This document shows, piece after piece, positions 9,180-18,264 of a DNA stretch of 38,345 bases. How positions within the stretch are numbered: position 1 is the first letter of the stretch; each line of letters starts with the position of its first letter. The notes under the pieces were generated by a model. That model was not told the DNA's origin. It ran no database searches and was given only the letters and a program-made list of their open reading frames with translations. Both the position numbers and the translations under genes were made by a program. This DNA is from Staphylococcus pseudintermedius (GTDB taxonomy: Bacteria > Bacillota > Bacilli > Staphylococcales > Staphylococcaceae), in contig NZ_MLGE02000020.1 in assembly GCF_001792775.2 (NCBI RefSeq), forward strand, positions 1 through 38,345. The letters run 5' to 3'.

Positions 9180-9474
9180 AACGGGGATGGGACATAAAAA
9201 ATTTTTGATGCGATTGATGCATTATGTTTGTTCTAATTGCCCTCCCCATAACTTGTGGTTTGTGATTGACATCATGGCTTTCCTAGGGGTGGGTCCTTCA
9301 ACTCACTGACGAAAATCCAATTTGGCTCCCACCCTATGTACACTTTAATCGAACCAAATTTAGTTAAGACAAATCCCTTGGGAACGCGAATTCAAAAGGG
9401 CAATCACATCAATACCAATAGAAAAATTTGCAAAGGTTGTGTCCTCGCCTGTTTTCTTTTGATTGCGCTTTGTT
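9180..9474. repeat. Intergenic G-rich/C-rich repeat-like element
   Basis: About 300 bases without a gene lie downstream of the YjiH-type gene. They contain GGGGATGGGACA (from 9183), CCCTCCCC (9239-9246), TAGGGGTGGG (9284-9293) and TCCCACCCT (9327-9335), which can pair with one another. The GGGATGGGACATAAA wording is typical of dispersed intergenic repeats in staphylococcal genomes, from memory. Whether this copy recurs in this genome cannot be seen here. Confidence 0.4.
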
Positions 9475-10845
9475 TTAGAAAAATAAATGTGCCACTAACA
9501 CAATAATTGGTAACGTAATCAATGTACGGATTAAAAAGATTGCAAAAAGTTTTCCTAATCCAACTGGAATTTTTGATCCTAAAATAACGCCACCGACTTC
9601 TGATAAATAAATCAATTGACAGACACTTAATACACCGACAATGAATTGTGTCATTGAATTTTCGACACTTTCGATTAAGATAGATGGTAAAAACATGTCC
9701 GCAAAGCCGATAATCATTGTTTCAGAGGCCGCTTGTGCTTCTGGTACTTGTAACAACTCTAAAAGCGGTACAAATGGTAATCCAATCCATGTGAATATCG
9801 GTGTGTACGTCGCCAAAATAGTTGCTAATGTACCGACAGTCATCACGACAGGAATGACGACAAGCCACATGTCCATCACCGTTTTAAAGGCTGTAACCAT
9901 GTATTGTTTAAATCCAGGCGCACGATATGCTGTCAACAGTGCATCTTCATAACCTCGACGGAATGATTCTTTGTAACTGTATTGCTTTTCTGGTCTTTCT
10001 TCAGCTGTTGCACCATCTGAATAACGGTCTTCTACATAGCGCAAAGGCCAAATTCTAGGCATAATGAGTGCTGCGATGAAACAGGCTAACACGACTGTCC
10101 CATAAAAAAGTGCGAAACGATGAATTAAGCCAATCGTTTCTGCTATTACAATCGCAAATGTTAATGAAACGACACTGAACGTCGTCGCAATGACTGTAGC
10201 TTCTCGTCGTGTATAATACCCTTCATCATATTGTTTGCTCGTAATCATCACGCCGACTGTGCCATCACCGATAAATGATGCGAGGTTGTCTACAGTTGAA
10301 CGTCCTGGAAGTGTAAACAACGGTCGCATAACAGGTCTGAAAATCGGACCTAAAAACTCTAGTAAACCGTATTCAAGCAATAATGGTAAAAAGATTGCCG
10401 CAAAGAAGAATACTGCGACTAGCGTTGGGAGCAATCCTGTAAAAATAAGACCTCCCGTATCTTCTGAATATACCCATGAAAATCCTTTGTTTAAAAATGT
10501 CATACAAACGATAATGATCGCCAGCATCCGAATGACAAACCATGGCCATGTCACAATAAATGCATTCGCTCTAAAGCTATTCTTCGGTATACGATGCTTT
10601 AAAACGGTGCTACATAATATCGTCAAAATCCCTGAAACGATAATAATCAGCAAAATGATCCATGGAATCGCTGGTCCGAGTATCGCTTGAAATTGTTTTG
10701 CTAAAAATGCAATAGGTAACGTTGTCGTACGTTTCCCATCTTCTATCACAGGGAGTGGAATTAAAAACAGCACAATTCCAATGAGTGAAAGAACAATAAA
10801 TTTCAATCTCCCTGTATTTTTTTCTTTCTGATTCAAATCTTCCAT
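9475..10845 (-). CDS. YjiH-family nucleoside-recognition (Gate) membrane protein
   Basis: The product is a 456-residue polytopic membrane protein with around ten helices. The Gate/nucleoside-recognition signature is visible as FIGDGTVGVMITSKQYDEG near residue 190, along with ETMIIGFADMFLP and PVGLGKLFAIFLIRT towards the end. The family is thought to move small solutes, but no substrate is established. GGGAGG lies unusually close to the ATG at 10845, so the TTG three codons in (10836) may be the true start. The same type of gene neighbours the hts locus in S. aureus. Confidence 0.78.
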   Translation of the reverse strand: MEDLNQKEKNTGRLKFIVLSLIGIVLFLIPLPVIEDGKRTTTLPIAFLAKQFQAILGPAIPWIILLIIIVSGILTILCSTVLKHRIPKNSFRANAFIVTWPWFVIRMLAIIIVCMTFLNKGFSWVYSEDTGGLIFTGLLPTLVAVFFFAAIFLPLLLEYGLLEFLGPIFRPVMRPLFTLPGRSTVDNLASFIGDGTVGVMITSKQYDEGYYTRREATVIATTFSVVSLTFAIVIAETIGLIHRFALFYGTVVLACFIAALIMPRIWPLRYVEDRYSDGATAEERPEKQYSYKESFRRGYEDALLTAYRAPGFKQYMVTAFKTVMDMWLVVIPVVMTVGTLATILATYTPIFTWIGLPFVPLLELLQVPEAQAASETMIIGFADMFLPSILIESVENSMTQFIVGVLSVCQLIYLSEVGGVILGSKIPVGLGKLFAIFLIRTLITLPIIVLVAHLFF

Positions 10846-10965
10846 TTCCTCCCGCCTTCTCCCCTTAGTATCAGACAGTTCAACAATTGATATAAATTAT
10901 ACAAAATATCCTATATATATGCAATATTCAATCAAACACAAACGATTTTATTGCAAGTTTATCCG

Positions 10966-11928
10966 TTACATTTTTCGTAACACATAAAGGAAATATGGTG
11001 CACCAATAATCGCAATCAACACGCCGACTGGTATATCAATAGGCGGTGCAATGATACGTGCCAAACCATCCGCAATAACCATTAATAATGCACCTACTAA
11101 TCCTGACATCGCAACGATATGACGGTGTTGGTGACCGACAAGACTTCTTGCAATGTGTGGCGCAATGAGTCCTAAAAAGCTTAATCCACCAACTACAGAA
11201 ATTGCTGCACCTGCCAACATCACGGATGTGAAGAGTAAAATCATTTTCGTGCGTTGTACATGCGTACCCAACGCCGTCGCAACTTCTTCTCCTAAATGTA
11301 AAATATCGAGCTTTCTCGCATATAAGAAAATGACAGGAATCGCTACAATCAGCCAAGGTAAAATAGTCAACACATGGTCCATCGAACGACCGAAAAGACT
11401 GCCGGTTAACCATACAAGTGCAATGTTGGCTTCCATAGGGTTACGGATGAGTAAGTATTGTACTAACGCCATCGCAACAGCACCAATTGCCATCCCGATC
11501 AGCGCCAGTTGTGAACCTTTAATCCCCTGCCAACTAATCAACAGGGATAAAATGAGACTGATGACTAATGCCCCAATAAATGAAGCAACTGGAAGCACAA
11601 ATAAAGGCGCAGTCGGGAACACAATAATGACAATAACCGCCGCTAAACTTGCCCCTTTCGTAATCCCAATAACATCCGGTGACGCAAGAGGATTTCGAAT
11701 GACACCTTGAATGACTGCACCCGAAATTGCTAATGCCGCTCCGACTAATATACCGAGTAACATACGGGGTACTCTAAATTCACTTAATATAAAGTTGTCA
11801 CCTGACCATACTTCTTTTATTACCGCAATCGGTGAAATCCAAACCGCACCTGCACTTAAACTTAGGATGGCGCCCACAATAAGAAGTCCGATGATTAAAC
11901 TATAGCGTCTACCAAAATGAATATTCAT
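10966..11928 (-). CDS. htsC: Ferric-staphyloferrin A ABC transporter permease HtsC
   Basis: The product has about 320 residues and is a FecCD-type permease with roughly ten membrane helices. The GAALAISGAVIQGVIRNPLA stretch and GGLSFLGLIAPHIAR (the EAA-like loop that contacts the ATPase) are diagnostic of siderophore importers. The ATG at 11928 overlaps the htsB stop as ATGA and is preceded by GAGAGGAGTG, which indicates coupled translation. HtsB and HtsC form the membrane channel for the lipoprotein HtsA. No ATPase gene is present here; in S. aureus the housekeeping FhuC serves this system. Confidence 0.9.
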   Translation of the reverse strand: MNIHFGRRYSLIIGLLIVGAILSLSAGAVWISPIAVIKEVWSGDNFILSEFRVPRMLLGILVGAALAISGAVIQGVIRNPLASPDVIGITKGASLAAVIVIIVFPTAPLFVLPVASFIGALVISLILSLLISWQGIKGSQLALIGMAIGAVAMALVQYLLIRNPMEANIALVWLTGSLFGRSMDHVLTILPWLIVAIPVIFLYARKLDILHLGEEVATALGTHVQRTKMILLFTSVMLAGAAISVVGGLSFLGLIAPHIARSLVGHQHRHIVAMSGLVGALLMVIADGLARIIAPPIDIPVGVLIAIIGAPYFLYVLRKM

Positions 11929-12950
11929 CGTGTTTTCACTCCTCTCATTGTAATCCATAAGAAGTATAACGCGCCGACAAAGGATGTTACGATGCCGACT
12001 GGTGATTCGAATGGAAAGGCAATTAAACGGCTAATGACGTCAGAAATCAATAATAAATTAGCCCCCATAATCATAGACAATGTAATGATTAAAAAATAAT
12101 TCCGGTTCAAATAATGTTTGACGATATGTGGCACGATGAGACCAACGAAACCTATAGGGCCTGCAATAGACACACTCGCACCTGCTAAAATGATGACGAG
12201 TAGTCCAGCTAAGGCACGAATGCGTTTCGTATTTTGGCCGAGACCTGTTGCCAACTGATCCCCTAGATTTAAAATCGCAAGTTGACGCCCAAGTAACAGT
12301 GCGGCGATAAGTCCACCGATGATCCACGGTAAAACTTGGAATATTTGCGGCCATTTAATCGTATGCAACGCACCGACAAGCCAAAACATCACTGTTGTCG
12401 TAGCATCTTCATTTAACAATATGATACCTTGCGTTAAGCTTGTGAAAAATAAGTGGATCGTCATCCCTGCAAGTGCTAATTTTACGGGCGTCATTCCTTT
12501 AGTCGTATCAGCAAGTGTATAAACGGTAAAGCCTCCGATAAATGCACCGACAAAGGCAAACACTACAGTATTATCAGCTAATGCAGGGAGAAAAACAGTA
12601 ATGAGGACGACTATAAACGAAGCGCCCGCATTGACACCGAAAATTTGTGGGGAAGCAAGTGGATTGCGTGTAATCGCTTGCATTAGTACCCCTGCAACAG
12701 CCAATGCGGCGCCAATCATCGCACTTGCAATCATCCTTGGCATTCGTACGTTATGTATTAAAAATGTTGCTTTTGTTGTTTTCAGATGAAAGAAATAATC
12801 TAACATCGATTGAAAAGAAATTTTTGATGAACCGATTGCAAGATTTAAATAAACTGCAAAAATAAGAAAGCACACGCTTACAATAAACGTAAGCGTAGTG
12901 CGTCTTCTTTGGTGATGTTCATCATTTAATTTTGTATTTAACTTTGACAT
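11925..12950 (-). CDS. htsB: Ferric-staphyloferrin A ABC transporter permease HtsB
   Basis: The product is a 341-residue FecCD permease. After a basic N-terminus (HHQRRR) come ten or so hydrophobic helices, with the family motifs GAALAVAGVLMQAITRNPLA and GPIGFVGLIVPHIVKH. It pairs with HtsC and overlaps its start by four bases. AAAGGTG lies seven bases before the ATG. The 140-base gap to htsA has no clear terminator, so htsABC is probably one transcript. Confidence 0.9.
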   Translation of the reverse strand: MSKLNTKLNDEHHQRRRTTLTFIVSVCFLIFAVYLNLAIGSSKISFQSMLDYFFHLKTTKATFLIHNVRMPRMIASAMIGAALAVAGVLMQAITRNPLASPQIFGVNAGASFIVVLITVFLPALADNTVVFAFVGAFIGGFTVYTLADTTKGMTPVKLALAGMTIHLFFTSLTQGIILLNEDATTTVMFWLVGALHTIKWPQIFQVLPWIIGGLIAALLLGRQLAILNLGDQLATGLGQNTKRIRALAGLLVIILAGASVSIAGPIGFVGLIVPHIVKHYLNRNYFLIITLSMIMGANLLLISDVISRLIAFPFESPVGIVTSFVGALYFLWITMRGVKTR

Positions 12951-13093
12951 AACAAATCACCTTTTATATTCAATGACATGAGCTTGGGATACTTACATTT
13001 TAGCCCGTTCATCTATCATGCACGTAAACTCACTAGAATCGTACATTGAACGAACTCACTTAATGCGTTAATTTTTCTATCCCTATCGAACTC

Positions 13094-14083
13094 CTACTTG
13101 TCGTTGCTTTCCTTTTTAGAAATTTCAACAAGTTCTTTTGCAATTTCTTCTGAAGAGATTAATCCTCTTGATTTTGCCCATGTTTGACGATCAACAACAT
13201 GAACGCGATTATTTTTAACCGCTTCGATTTGACTCCAAACTGGGTCTTTTTTCATTTTAGCGTAATATGGATCATTTTCGCCATTCACCATAATAAACAT
13301 ACGCTCAGGGTTCACTTCAGCTAATTGTTCTGAGTTCATATTTAAGTATGGTGCGTTTAAGTATTCAGGTAATTGATCTGCAACTTCTTTAGTTAATGCT
13401 TCTTTGAAACCAAGGTCACGCAAAAATTGACCAACATATGATTTGTCAGAGTGTGCTAAAAAACCTGATTGAGAAATTACAGCTGGTAAAACTTTTTTGT
13501 CTTTATCCATTGTAACTTGTTTCGTGTACTTATCAATTTTTTCTTCATGTTCTTTTAATCGTTTGTCAGCTTGATCTTCTTTAGATAATGCTTTGGCGAT
13601 TGTTTTGAACGCTTCGATATTGTCTTTGTAGTCAGAATCTAGACTTGGTAATAAAATAGTTGGTGCGATTTTACTTAATTGCTCATAGTTCCCTTTATGA
13701 CGGTTATTATCCGCAATAATTAAATCAGGTTTAAGTTCACTGATGACTTCTAAGTTAGGTTGTTTACGTGCACCTACTGATTTGTAATCGCCCACTTTAT
13801 CGCGTAGTGGATCGATAAGGTTTGATTTTTTACCATCATCCGCGATCCCCACTGGTTTCACACCTAATGCGACTAAAGCATCCACAAATGAATATTCTAA
13901 AGCGACAACTCTTTTAGGCTCTTTGTCAATTTTAGTTGTGCCACCGTCGTGCTTAATTTCAACACTTTTTGTACCTTCTGACTTCTCTTTTGACTTGTCA
14001 GTATCACTTACATTGCCACAAGCTGCAACAATGATCATTACAGCAATTAGGGCGACAATCCCCCACCATTTCTTTGTTTTCAC
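13094..14083 (-). CDS. htsA: Staphyloferrin A-binding lipoprotein HtsA
   Basis: The product is a class III (FecB/BtuF-like) substrate-binding protein of about 329 residues, anchored outside the membrane. The signal peptide ends in a lipobox, VAAC, with the lipidated cysteine near residue 22, followed by a charged linker. EPKRVVALEYSFVDALVALG and ELKPDLIIADNN are typical of the periplasmic-binding fold. I chose the GTG at 14083, with AAAGGAG ten bases upstream, because it gives a normal-length signal peptide; the ATG at 14122 would add 13 residues. It delivers ferric staphyloferrin A to HtsBC. A Fur box lies just upstream. Confidence 0.92.
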   Translation of the reverse strand: MKTKKWWGIVALIAVMIIVAACGNVSDTDKSKEKSEGTKSVEIKHDGGTTKIDKEPKRVVALEYSFVDALVALGVKPVGIADDGKKSNLIDPLRDKVGDYKSVGARKQPNLEVISELKPDLIIADNNRHKGNYEQLSKIAPTILLPSLDSDYKDNIEAFKTIAKALSKEDQADKRLKEHEEKIDKYTKQVTMDKDKKVLPAVISQSGFLAHSDKSYVGQFLRDLGFKEALTKEVADQLPEYLNAPYLNMNSEQLAEVNPERMFIMVNGENDPYYAKMKKDPVWSQIEAVKNNRVHVVDRQTWAKSRGLISSEEIAKELVEISKKESNDK

Positions 14084-14135
14084 TATTCTGCCACTCCTTT
14101 GAACTATGTTTTTCAAATACATTTTAATAATAGTT

Positions 14136-14154
14136 GATAACGATTCTCAATGTC
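14136..14154 (-). promoter_or_regulatory. Fur box in front of htsA
   Basis: GATAACGATTCTCAATGTC matches 15 of 19 positions of the GATAATGATTATCATTATC Fur consensus. It lies 53 bases before the htsA start and touches the last bases of sfaC. This implies iron-repressed transcription of htsABC from a promoter here. Confidence 0.8.
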
Positions 14155-15229
14155 AATACTGTTTGATAAAATTATTCTTTTTGATATCGACAAATCCCCT
14201 TACCAATTGCTCAATGCCCAAATCTTCTTCATAACTTCTCGGAATATGTTGCATATGCATGCTATGTGCGAGCGCGCTATAATCTAAGTGGAACTCAATC
14301 TTGTCGCCAAGTTGATAATAATCTGCAAGTCCTAGATTCATCATGAGTGTATCGCTAGAGTGACCGACAATTTTAAGCTGATGATCTACAGGTTGAATAC
14401 CAGCAATAACGGTGTCGAGCTGTCCAATATCGACTAAAGCTTGCATATAAGATTGACGTGTTTCAAGGTTTAAGCGCGGTTTAATCTCTAAAATACGCCC
14501 ACTTAATGTCACTGCATTATCAAATAAATACGGCAAGCGCATGTTATAAGCCGTCTCATAGCCTCTAAATAGTGCTTCACCGATTCGTAATTCATTAATA
14601 CGTCCGAGATCCGCATACATTGCTAGTGTCAACATGCTCGAATTCCCACCTGAAATCGTCTTGAATTTCACGCCTGTGTCTCGTTCAACTGATTCTATAA
14701 AATAATTGATATACACAATATCTTCTTCAGTCGGTGGAATTTGACGGAAACACATGAAGTTAAATGACAGTCCCTTTAAATAGACCCCTTTTAAGCGAAT
14801 AATTTCTTTAATGAGTGGCACAACTTCATATGTGAGTGCACCTTCTCGCCCGTCTTTCCAATCGACCATTAAATAAATATGATGTTTTACGCCTTGTGCA
14901 ACCGCTTCGTCACTGAGCGCGCGAATCGTCTCCAGTTCTGTTTGGATGCTGATTTGACTATAGCGAACAACATCGTGGATTTCATTTGGCAGTGCCCCTT
15001 TAATCATCATATCGTGTTCAGTGGGATGTTGTTCATTCGTCATCATCGCTGTTAACCGTGATTCAGCCAAAGTGTTAAAACCCATTTCACGAAACTGTTG
15101 ACGCACTTTGGGATCGCCACCCATACACTTCGTCACTGGAATCATACGTATCCCTTGTTCTGCAAGCATGTGCTGTAAAACCATCGCATTATATTTAATT
15201 TTACTCAGATTAATGTGTATTTGAGGCAT
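14153..15229 (-). CDS. sfaC: SfaC, PLP-dependent racemase for staphyloferrin A
   Basis: The product is a 358-residue fold type III PLP enzyme of the alanine racemase N-terminal family. The lysine expected to hold PLP is in MIPVTKCMGG near residue 34. ISGGNSSML and the GEALFRGYE region fit the barrel. Staphyloferrin A contains D-ornithine, and SfaC is proposed to supply it by racemising L-ornithine. The start follows the sfaB stop by three bases with only a weak ribosome binding site, which suggests translational coupling. The stop codon overlaps the htsA Fur box. Confidence 0.88.
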   Translation of the reverse strand: MPQIHINLSKIKYNAMVLQHMLAEQGIRMIPVTKCMGGDPKVRQQFREMGFNTLAESRLTAMMTNEQHPTEHDMMIKGALPNEIHDVVRYSQISIQTELETIRALSDEAVAQGVKHHIYLMVDWKDGREGALTYEVVPLIKEIIRLKGVYLKGLSFNFMCFRQIPPTEEDIVYINYFIESVERDTGVKFKTISGGNSSMLTLAMYADLGRINELRIGEALFRGYETAYNMRLPYLFDNAVTLSGRILEIKPRLNLETRQSYMQALVDIGQLDTVIAGIQPVDHQLKIVGHSSDTLMMNLGLADYYQLGDKIEFHLDYSALAHSMHMQHIPRSYEEDLGIEQLVRGFVDIKKNNFIKQY

Positions 15230-15232
15230 AAA

Positions 15233-16996
15233 CTACAGCTCTCTTTCTAAAGGATTTTTTATGTCTATTTGCACGTATTGTTTTACTTTTTGTTCCATTC
15301 TCATATTAAGTAACGCTTTAACGGTCATCTTCTCACCGAATAAAATACGTTTTAGCGCATCTGCATGTGGACGTGTTGGATCAATGGATGCCTCGATTTC
15401 TGCTGCTGCGATAGTATACAATGTCGCTTCGTCAATTTGATGTTTATGATGGAAATGATGAATCAAAGTACCGAGTTGATTTTGAATAACTGCATGCTGA
15501 AACTTTGCGATGACTGCTTCAATCTTATCACTCACTAAGCTGTCGTTCGTAATTTCAAAATCAGGGACCGTTTGTTTTAATGTTTCAGGATAAATCCGCG
15601 AACCTCCTAAGTCACGTACAATAAAGGACAGTGTCTCATTTTCTTTATCCATTTGCAGAATTGTATTTTGTTGATGTGCTTCTAACGCGATACCGTATTG
15701 TTGAATATACGCAATGAGTGGCGGAATCAGTGCTTCCATGTATTGACGCATAAACTGCTGTATCGTTTCCCCATTCATGTCCCCGTATAGATACTCAATC
15801 AAACTATCGACGACGACTTGGCCATCGACAGGATTTACTTGCGTCAGAACAGCTGTCACAAGTTGCGTATAGTCATGTGTATGCACTTCAGGAGAATGAC
15901 GCACAATCATCGCAAACTGACGTGCCAAATCTGCTTCCACATCAATATGCGCGCCATACGGTTCACTTGCAACAGTCAAGGTCGGATAAATGTCTAACAT
16001 GTCTTGTAATTGATAACTGAGTTTAGGACCATCGACCGTCGTCACAGTCGAAACAGTACGCACAGCACTCGTTGCTTGAACGTTAACAGGCAATTTCACA
16101 TGATATGGGTAATGCAATAAGCGCATCGTTCTAAATGATAATGTCGCTTTCGAATCTACTGTAAATGGGGTTGGAATAACGTCGTGTTGCGCAATCATGG
16201 TTTTAAACCGCGTCGTAATCACATTAGTATATTGCCATGGATGAACGAGCATAATCCGATAATCATCCAACGTCCCCTCATATGTTTGCATCCATTGTCT
16301 TAATTGACTTTCTTTATCTGGGAACATCTTTCTCAATACGAAATCCTCTTCACCAGTCATTGTTGTACTTTTTAATAACGCTTTACGTACGAGTACCATT
16401 TTTAATGGAATGGTTTTCATAAATTCTGGCGCATATTGTTGAATTTCTTCTGCATTGAGTGGCAATTTCGTTTTCGTTAATGGATGTGACGGGTGCCCTT
16501 CCCAAACCATACCTTCCGTGTAACCAAGTACTGAAAATAATTCATCACCATTCATATGATTTAACCATGCAATAAAGTTCAGCGTGTCTGGCATGCGTGA
16601 AAATTTTAACGAATGCCGCATCACACGTTCACGTTGACGCAGCTGTTGATAGCTCAGTTCAAGACCGAGACGACTATGTAGCAACTCTTCAACCAATTGA
16701 TCGTGAAACGTTATGCCAAAATGCGTGCCTAAAATCTCTATCAATTGTTCTACTGTTTCAATCGTGACGTCCTCCGTGCCAACACGATAAACAATAGGAC
16801 CGCTCAATTCGAGTTGGTATAACGTACTTATCGTCTCATATTGAACTGCTAACACATGTTGATGATATTGAATCATGACTTGATTTTGTTTGAATTGAAG
16901 TTGTGTTTTTTCAGGAAATAATTGTTCTTTCATACATGCGATGAGAATCCGATATTGAATATTTTGATCTGCATTCAGTTTATGCGTGAGTGTCAT
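15233..16996 (-). CDS. sfaB: SfaB, NIS siderophore synthetase for staphyloferrin A
   Basis: The product is a 587-residue NRPS-independent siderophore synthetase (IucA/IucC family). It activates citrate with ATP and attaches it to the citryl-D-ornithine intermediate. The ATP-binding motif EGHPSHPLTKTK lies near residue 160, VHPWQY near 250, and the catalytic region EAHQQNTIL near 445, followed by an FhuF-like C-terminal part. I chose the ATG at 16996, with GGAGG eleven bases upstream. It overlaps the end of sfaA by 17 bases. Confidence 0.9.
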   Translation of the reverse strand: MTLTHKLNADQNIQYRILIACMKEQLFPEKTQLQFKQNQVMIQYHQHVLAVQYETISTLYQLELSGPIVYRVGTEDVTIETVEQLIEILGTHFGITFHDQLVEELLHSRLGLELSYQQLRQRERVMRHSLKFSRMPDTLNFIAWLNHMNGDELFSVLGYTEGMVWEGHPSHPLTKTKLPLNAEEIQQYAPEFMKTIPLKMVLVRKALLKSTTMTGEEDFVLRKMFPDKESQLRQWMQTYEGTLDDYRIMLVHPWQYTNVITTRFKTMIAQHDVIPTPFTVDSKATLSFRTMRLLHYPYHVKLPVNVQATSAVRTVSTVTTVDGPKLSYQLQDMLDIYPTLTVASEPYGAHIDVEADLARQFAMIVRHSPEVHTHDYTQLVTAVLTQVNPVDGQVVVDSLIEYLYGDMNGETIQQFMRQYMEALIPPLIAYIQQYGIALEAHQQNTILQMDKENETLSFIVRDLGGSRIYPETLKQTVPDFEITNDSLVSDKIEAVIAKFQHAVIQNQLGTLIHHFHHKHQIDEATLYTIAAAEIEASIDPTRPHADALKRILFGEKMTVKALLNMRMEQKVKQYVQIDIKNPLEREL

Positions 16997-18164
16997 GAAC
17001 TGTCTTGCCTCCATTCATCTTAAAATTTGTTAAAAAGCCTAAAATTGCAATGATGGTCGTCGCGCCACCCATAACTAAAAAGGTCGTCGTAATACCAATC
17101 AACTCTGTAAAATAACTGAGCAACATTGCGCCAAGTGGAATCATCCCTCTATCCATCATAATGACGCTTAAAATTTTACCTCTACTCTCTTGTTCAACAT
17201 CATTTTGAAAGTAAATGCGATTCGTCGTTCGTGCAAACTGACCAAAGAGCCCAACGAAAAAGATCATTAAAAATAAGCCTATTTCGCCAAGGGGGTATAA
17301 TAAAAGTAACGCAATACCAAACAGTATCGAACTGAGATAATAACAATTGTCAGTTGAAAATTTTTGTAGTACATAAGGAATCGTGAGCGTTGCTAATATA
17401 CCACCTATTGCACTCACTGTCATCGCTGTACCAAATACCGATGCGCTATTAGGATATACCTCGTCTGTTAAAATCGGTAACATTGTGGTATAAGAATAAC
17501 CCATCGCCATGATGAGTAGCGACGTCATAAAAATTCTTCTCCCTTGCAAATGCAGTTTAAAATATTGCATCGCGACAGCTATTGAAAATTGCTTGTTTTT
17601 AACAGGTTTAACGACTGCCAATTTTAACGGAAGGCTTGAAACGAGTGCAAGTGCATAACAAATCGTTTGTACGACAAATGCAATCGGCACATCATACACT
17701 GCAATGATAAAGCCCGCCACAGCAGGTCCGATTGAGCGACAAACATTTAACAAAAAGGAATGATATGAAACAGCTTTAGAAACAGAAAGTCTTTCGGAGA
17801 TGTCGGGTAGCACAGCTTGTCTCACCGGTGTTTCAATGGCACTCATACAACCGCGCAAACAGGCATATATGTATAAATAAAACATGGGTATGTCATTCAT
17901 GAACAATACACATACCGTTAAAGTACCTGTAATGACCATCGAACTGGTCACAGTCATTTTAATCAGCGTTGAACGACGGTAACGATCAGCAATACTGCCT
18001 GCCCATAAACTTAAAATGAAAATCGGTGCAAGTCTAAAGAAGTTGATGAGTGCAAGGTCCATTGGGTTTTCATTGAGTTGATAAGCATACCAGTTGAGTG
18101 CAATCTGACCAATCCAATTCCCTAAAAATAGTAAAAAGGTACTCGGAAAAAACCATTTTGCCAA
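16980..18164 (-). CDS. sfaA: SfaA, MFS exporter of staphyloferrin A
   Basis: The product is a 394-residue transporter with about twelve helices, of the MFS_3/enterobactin-exporter type. LWAGSIADRYRRS (motif A) and the GPAVAGFIIA motif C are clear. The TTG at 18164 is taken as the start because AAGAAGGTG lies just before it and because the Fur box (18185-18203) falls inside any longer version. It is the first gene of the sfaABC operon and secretes newly made staphyloferrin A. sfaD is divergent from it. Confidence 0.85.
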   Translation of the reverse strand: MAKWFFPSTFLLFLGNWIGQIALNWYAYQLNENPMDLALINFFRLAPIFILSLWAGSIADRYRRSTLIKMTVTSSMVITGTLTVCVLFMNDIPMFYLYIYACLRGCMSAIETPVRQAVLPDISERLSVSKAVSYHSFLLNVCRSIGPAVAGFIIAVYDVPIAFVVQTICYALALVSSLPLKLAVVKPVKNKQFSIAVAMQYFKLHLQGRRIFMTSLLIMAMGYSYTTMLPILTDEVYPNSASVFGTAMTVSAIGGILATLTIPYVLQKFSTDNCYYLSSILFGIALLLLYPLGEIGLFLMIFFVGLFGQFARTTNRIYFQNDVEQESRGKILSVIMMDRGMIPLGAMLLSYFTELIGITTTFLVMGGATTIIAILGFLTNFKMNGGKTVHDTHA

Positions 18165-18184
18165 AATATTCACCTTCTTTAATT

Positions 18185-18203
18185 GATAATGATTCTCATT
18201 TCC
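18185..18203. promoter_or_regulatory. Fur box between sfaA and sfaD
   Basis: GATAATGATTCTCATTTCC matches 16 of 19 positions of the Fur consensus. It lies 20 bases before the sfaA start and about 60 bases before sfaD, so one site can repress both divergent promoters when iron is plentiful. Confidence 0.85.
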
Positions 18204-18264
18204 GATATTATGGATTATACGAATCCTTTTCGTATTTGTAAAATAAAATGAATGAGGTGTCGTC

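Noticed and set aside
9049..9249. 66-codon open frame on the minus strand
   Set aside because: It runs through a terminator hairpin and the repeat-like element, and has no ribosome binding site or family features.
11153..11710. Long open frame opposite htsC
   Set aside because: It lies fully antisense to a clear permease gene, and its composition (many Pro, Ile, Thr and Ala) is typical of a shadow frame.
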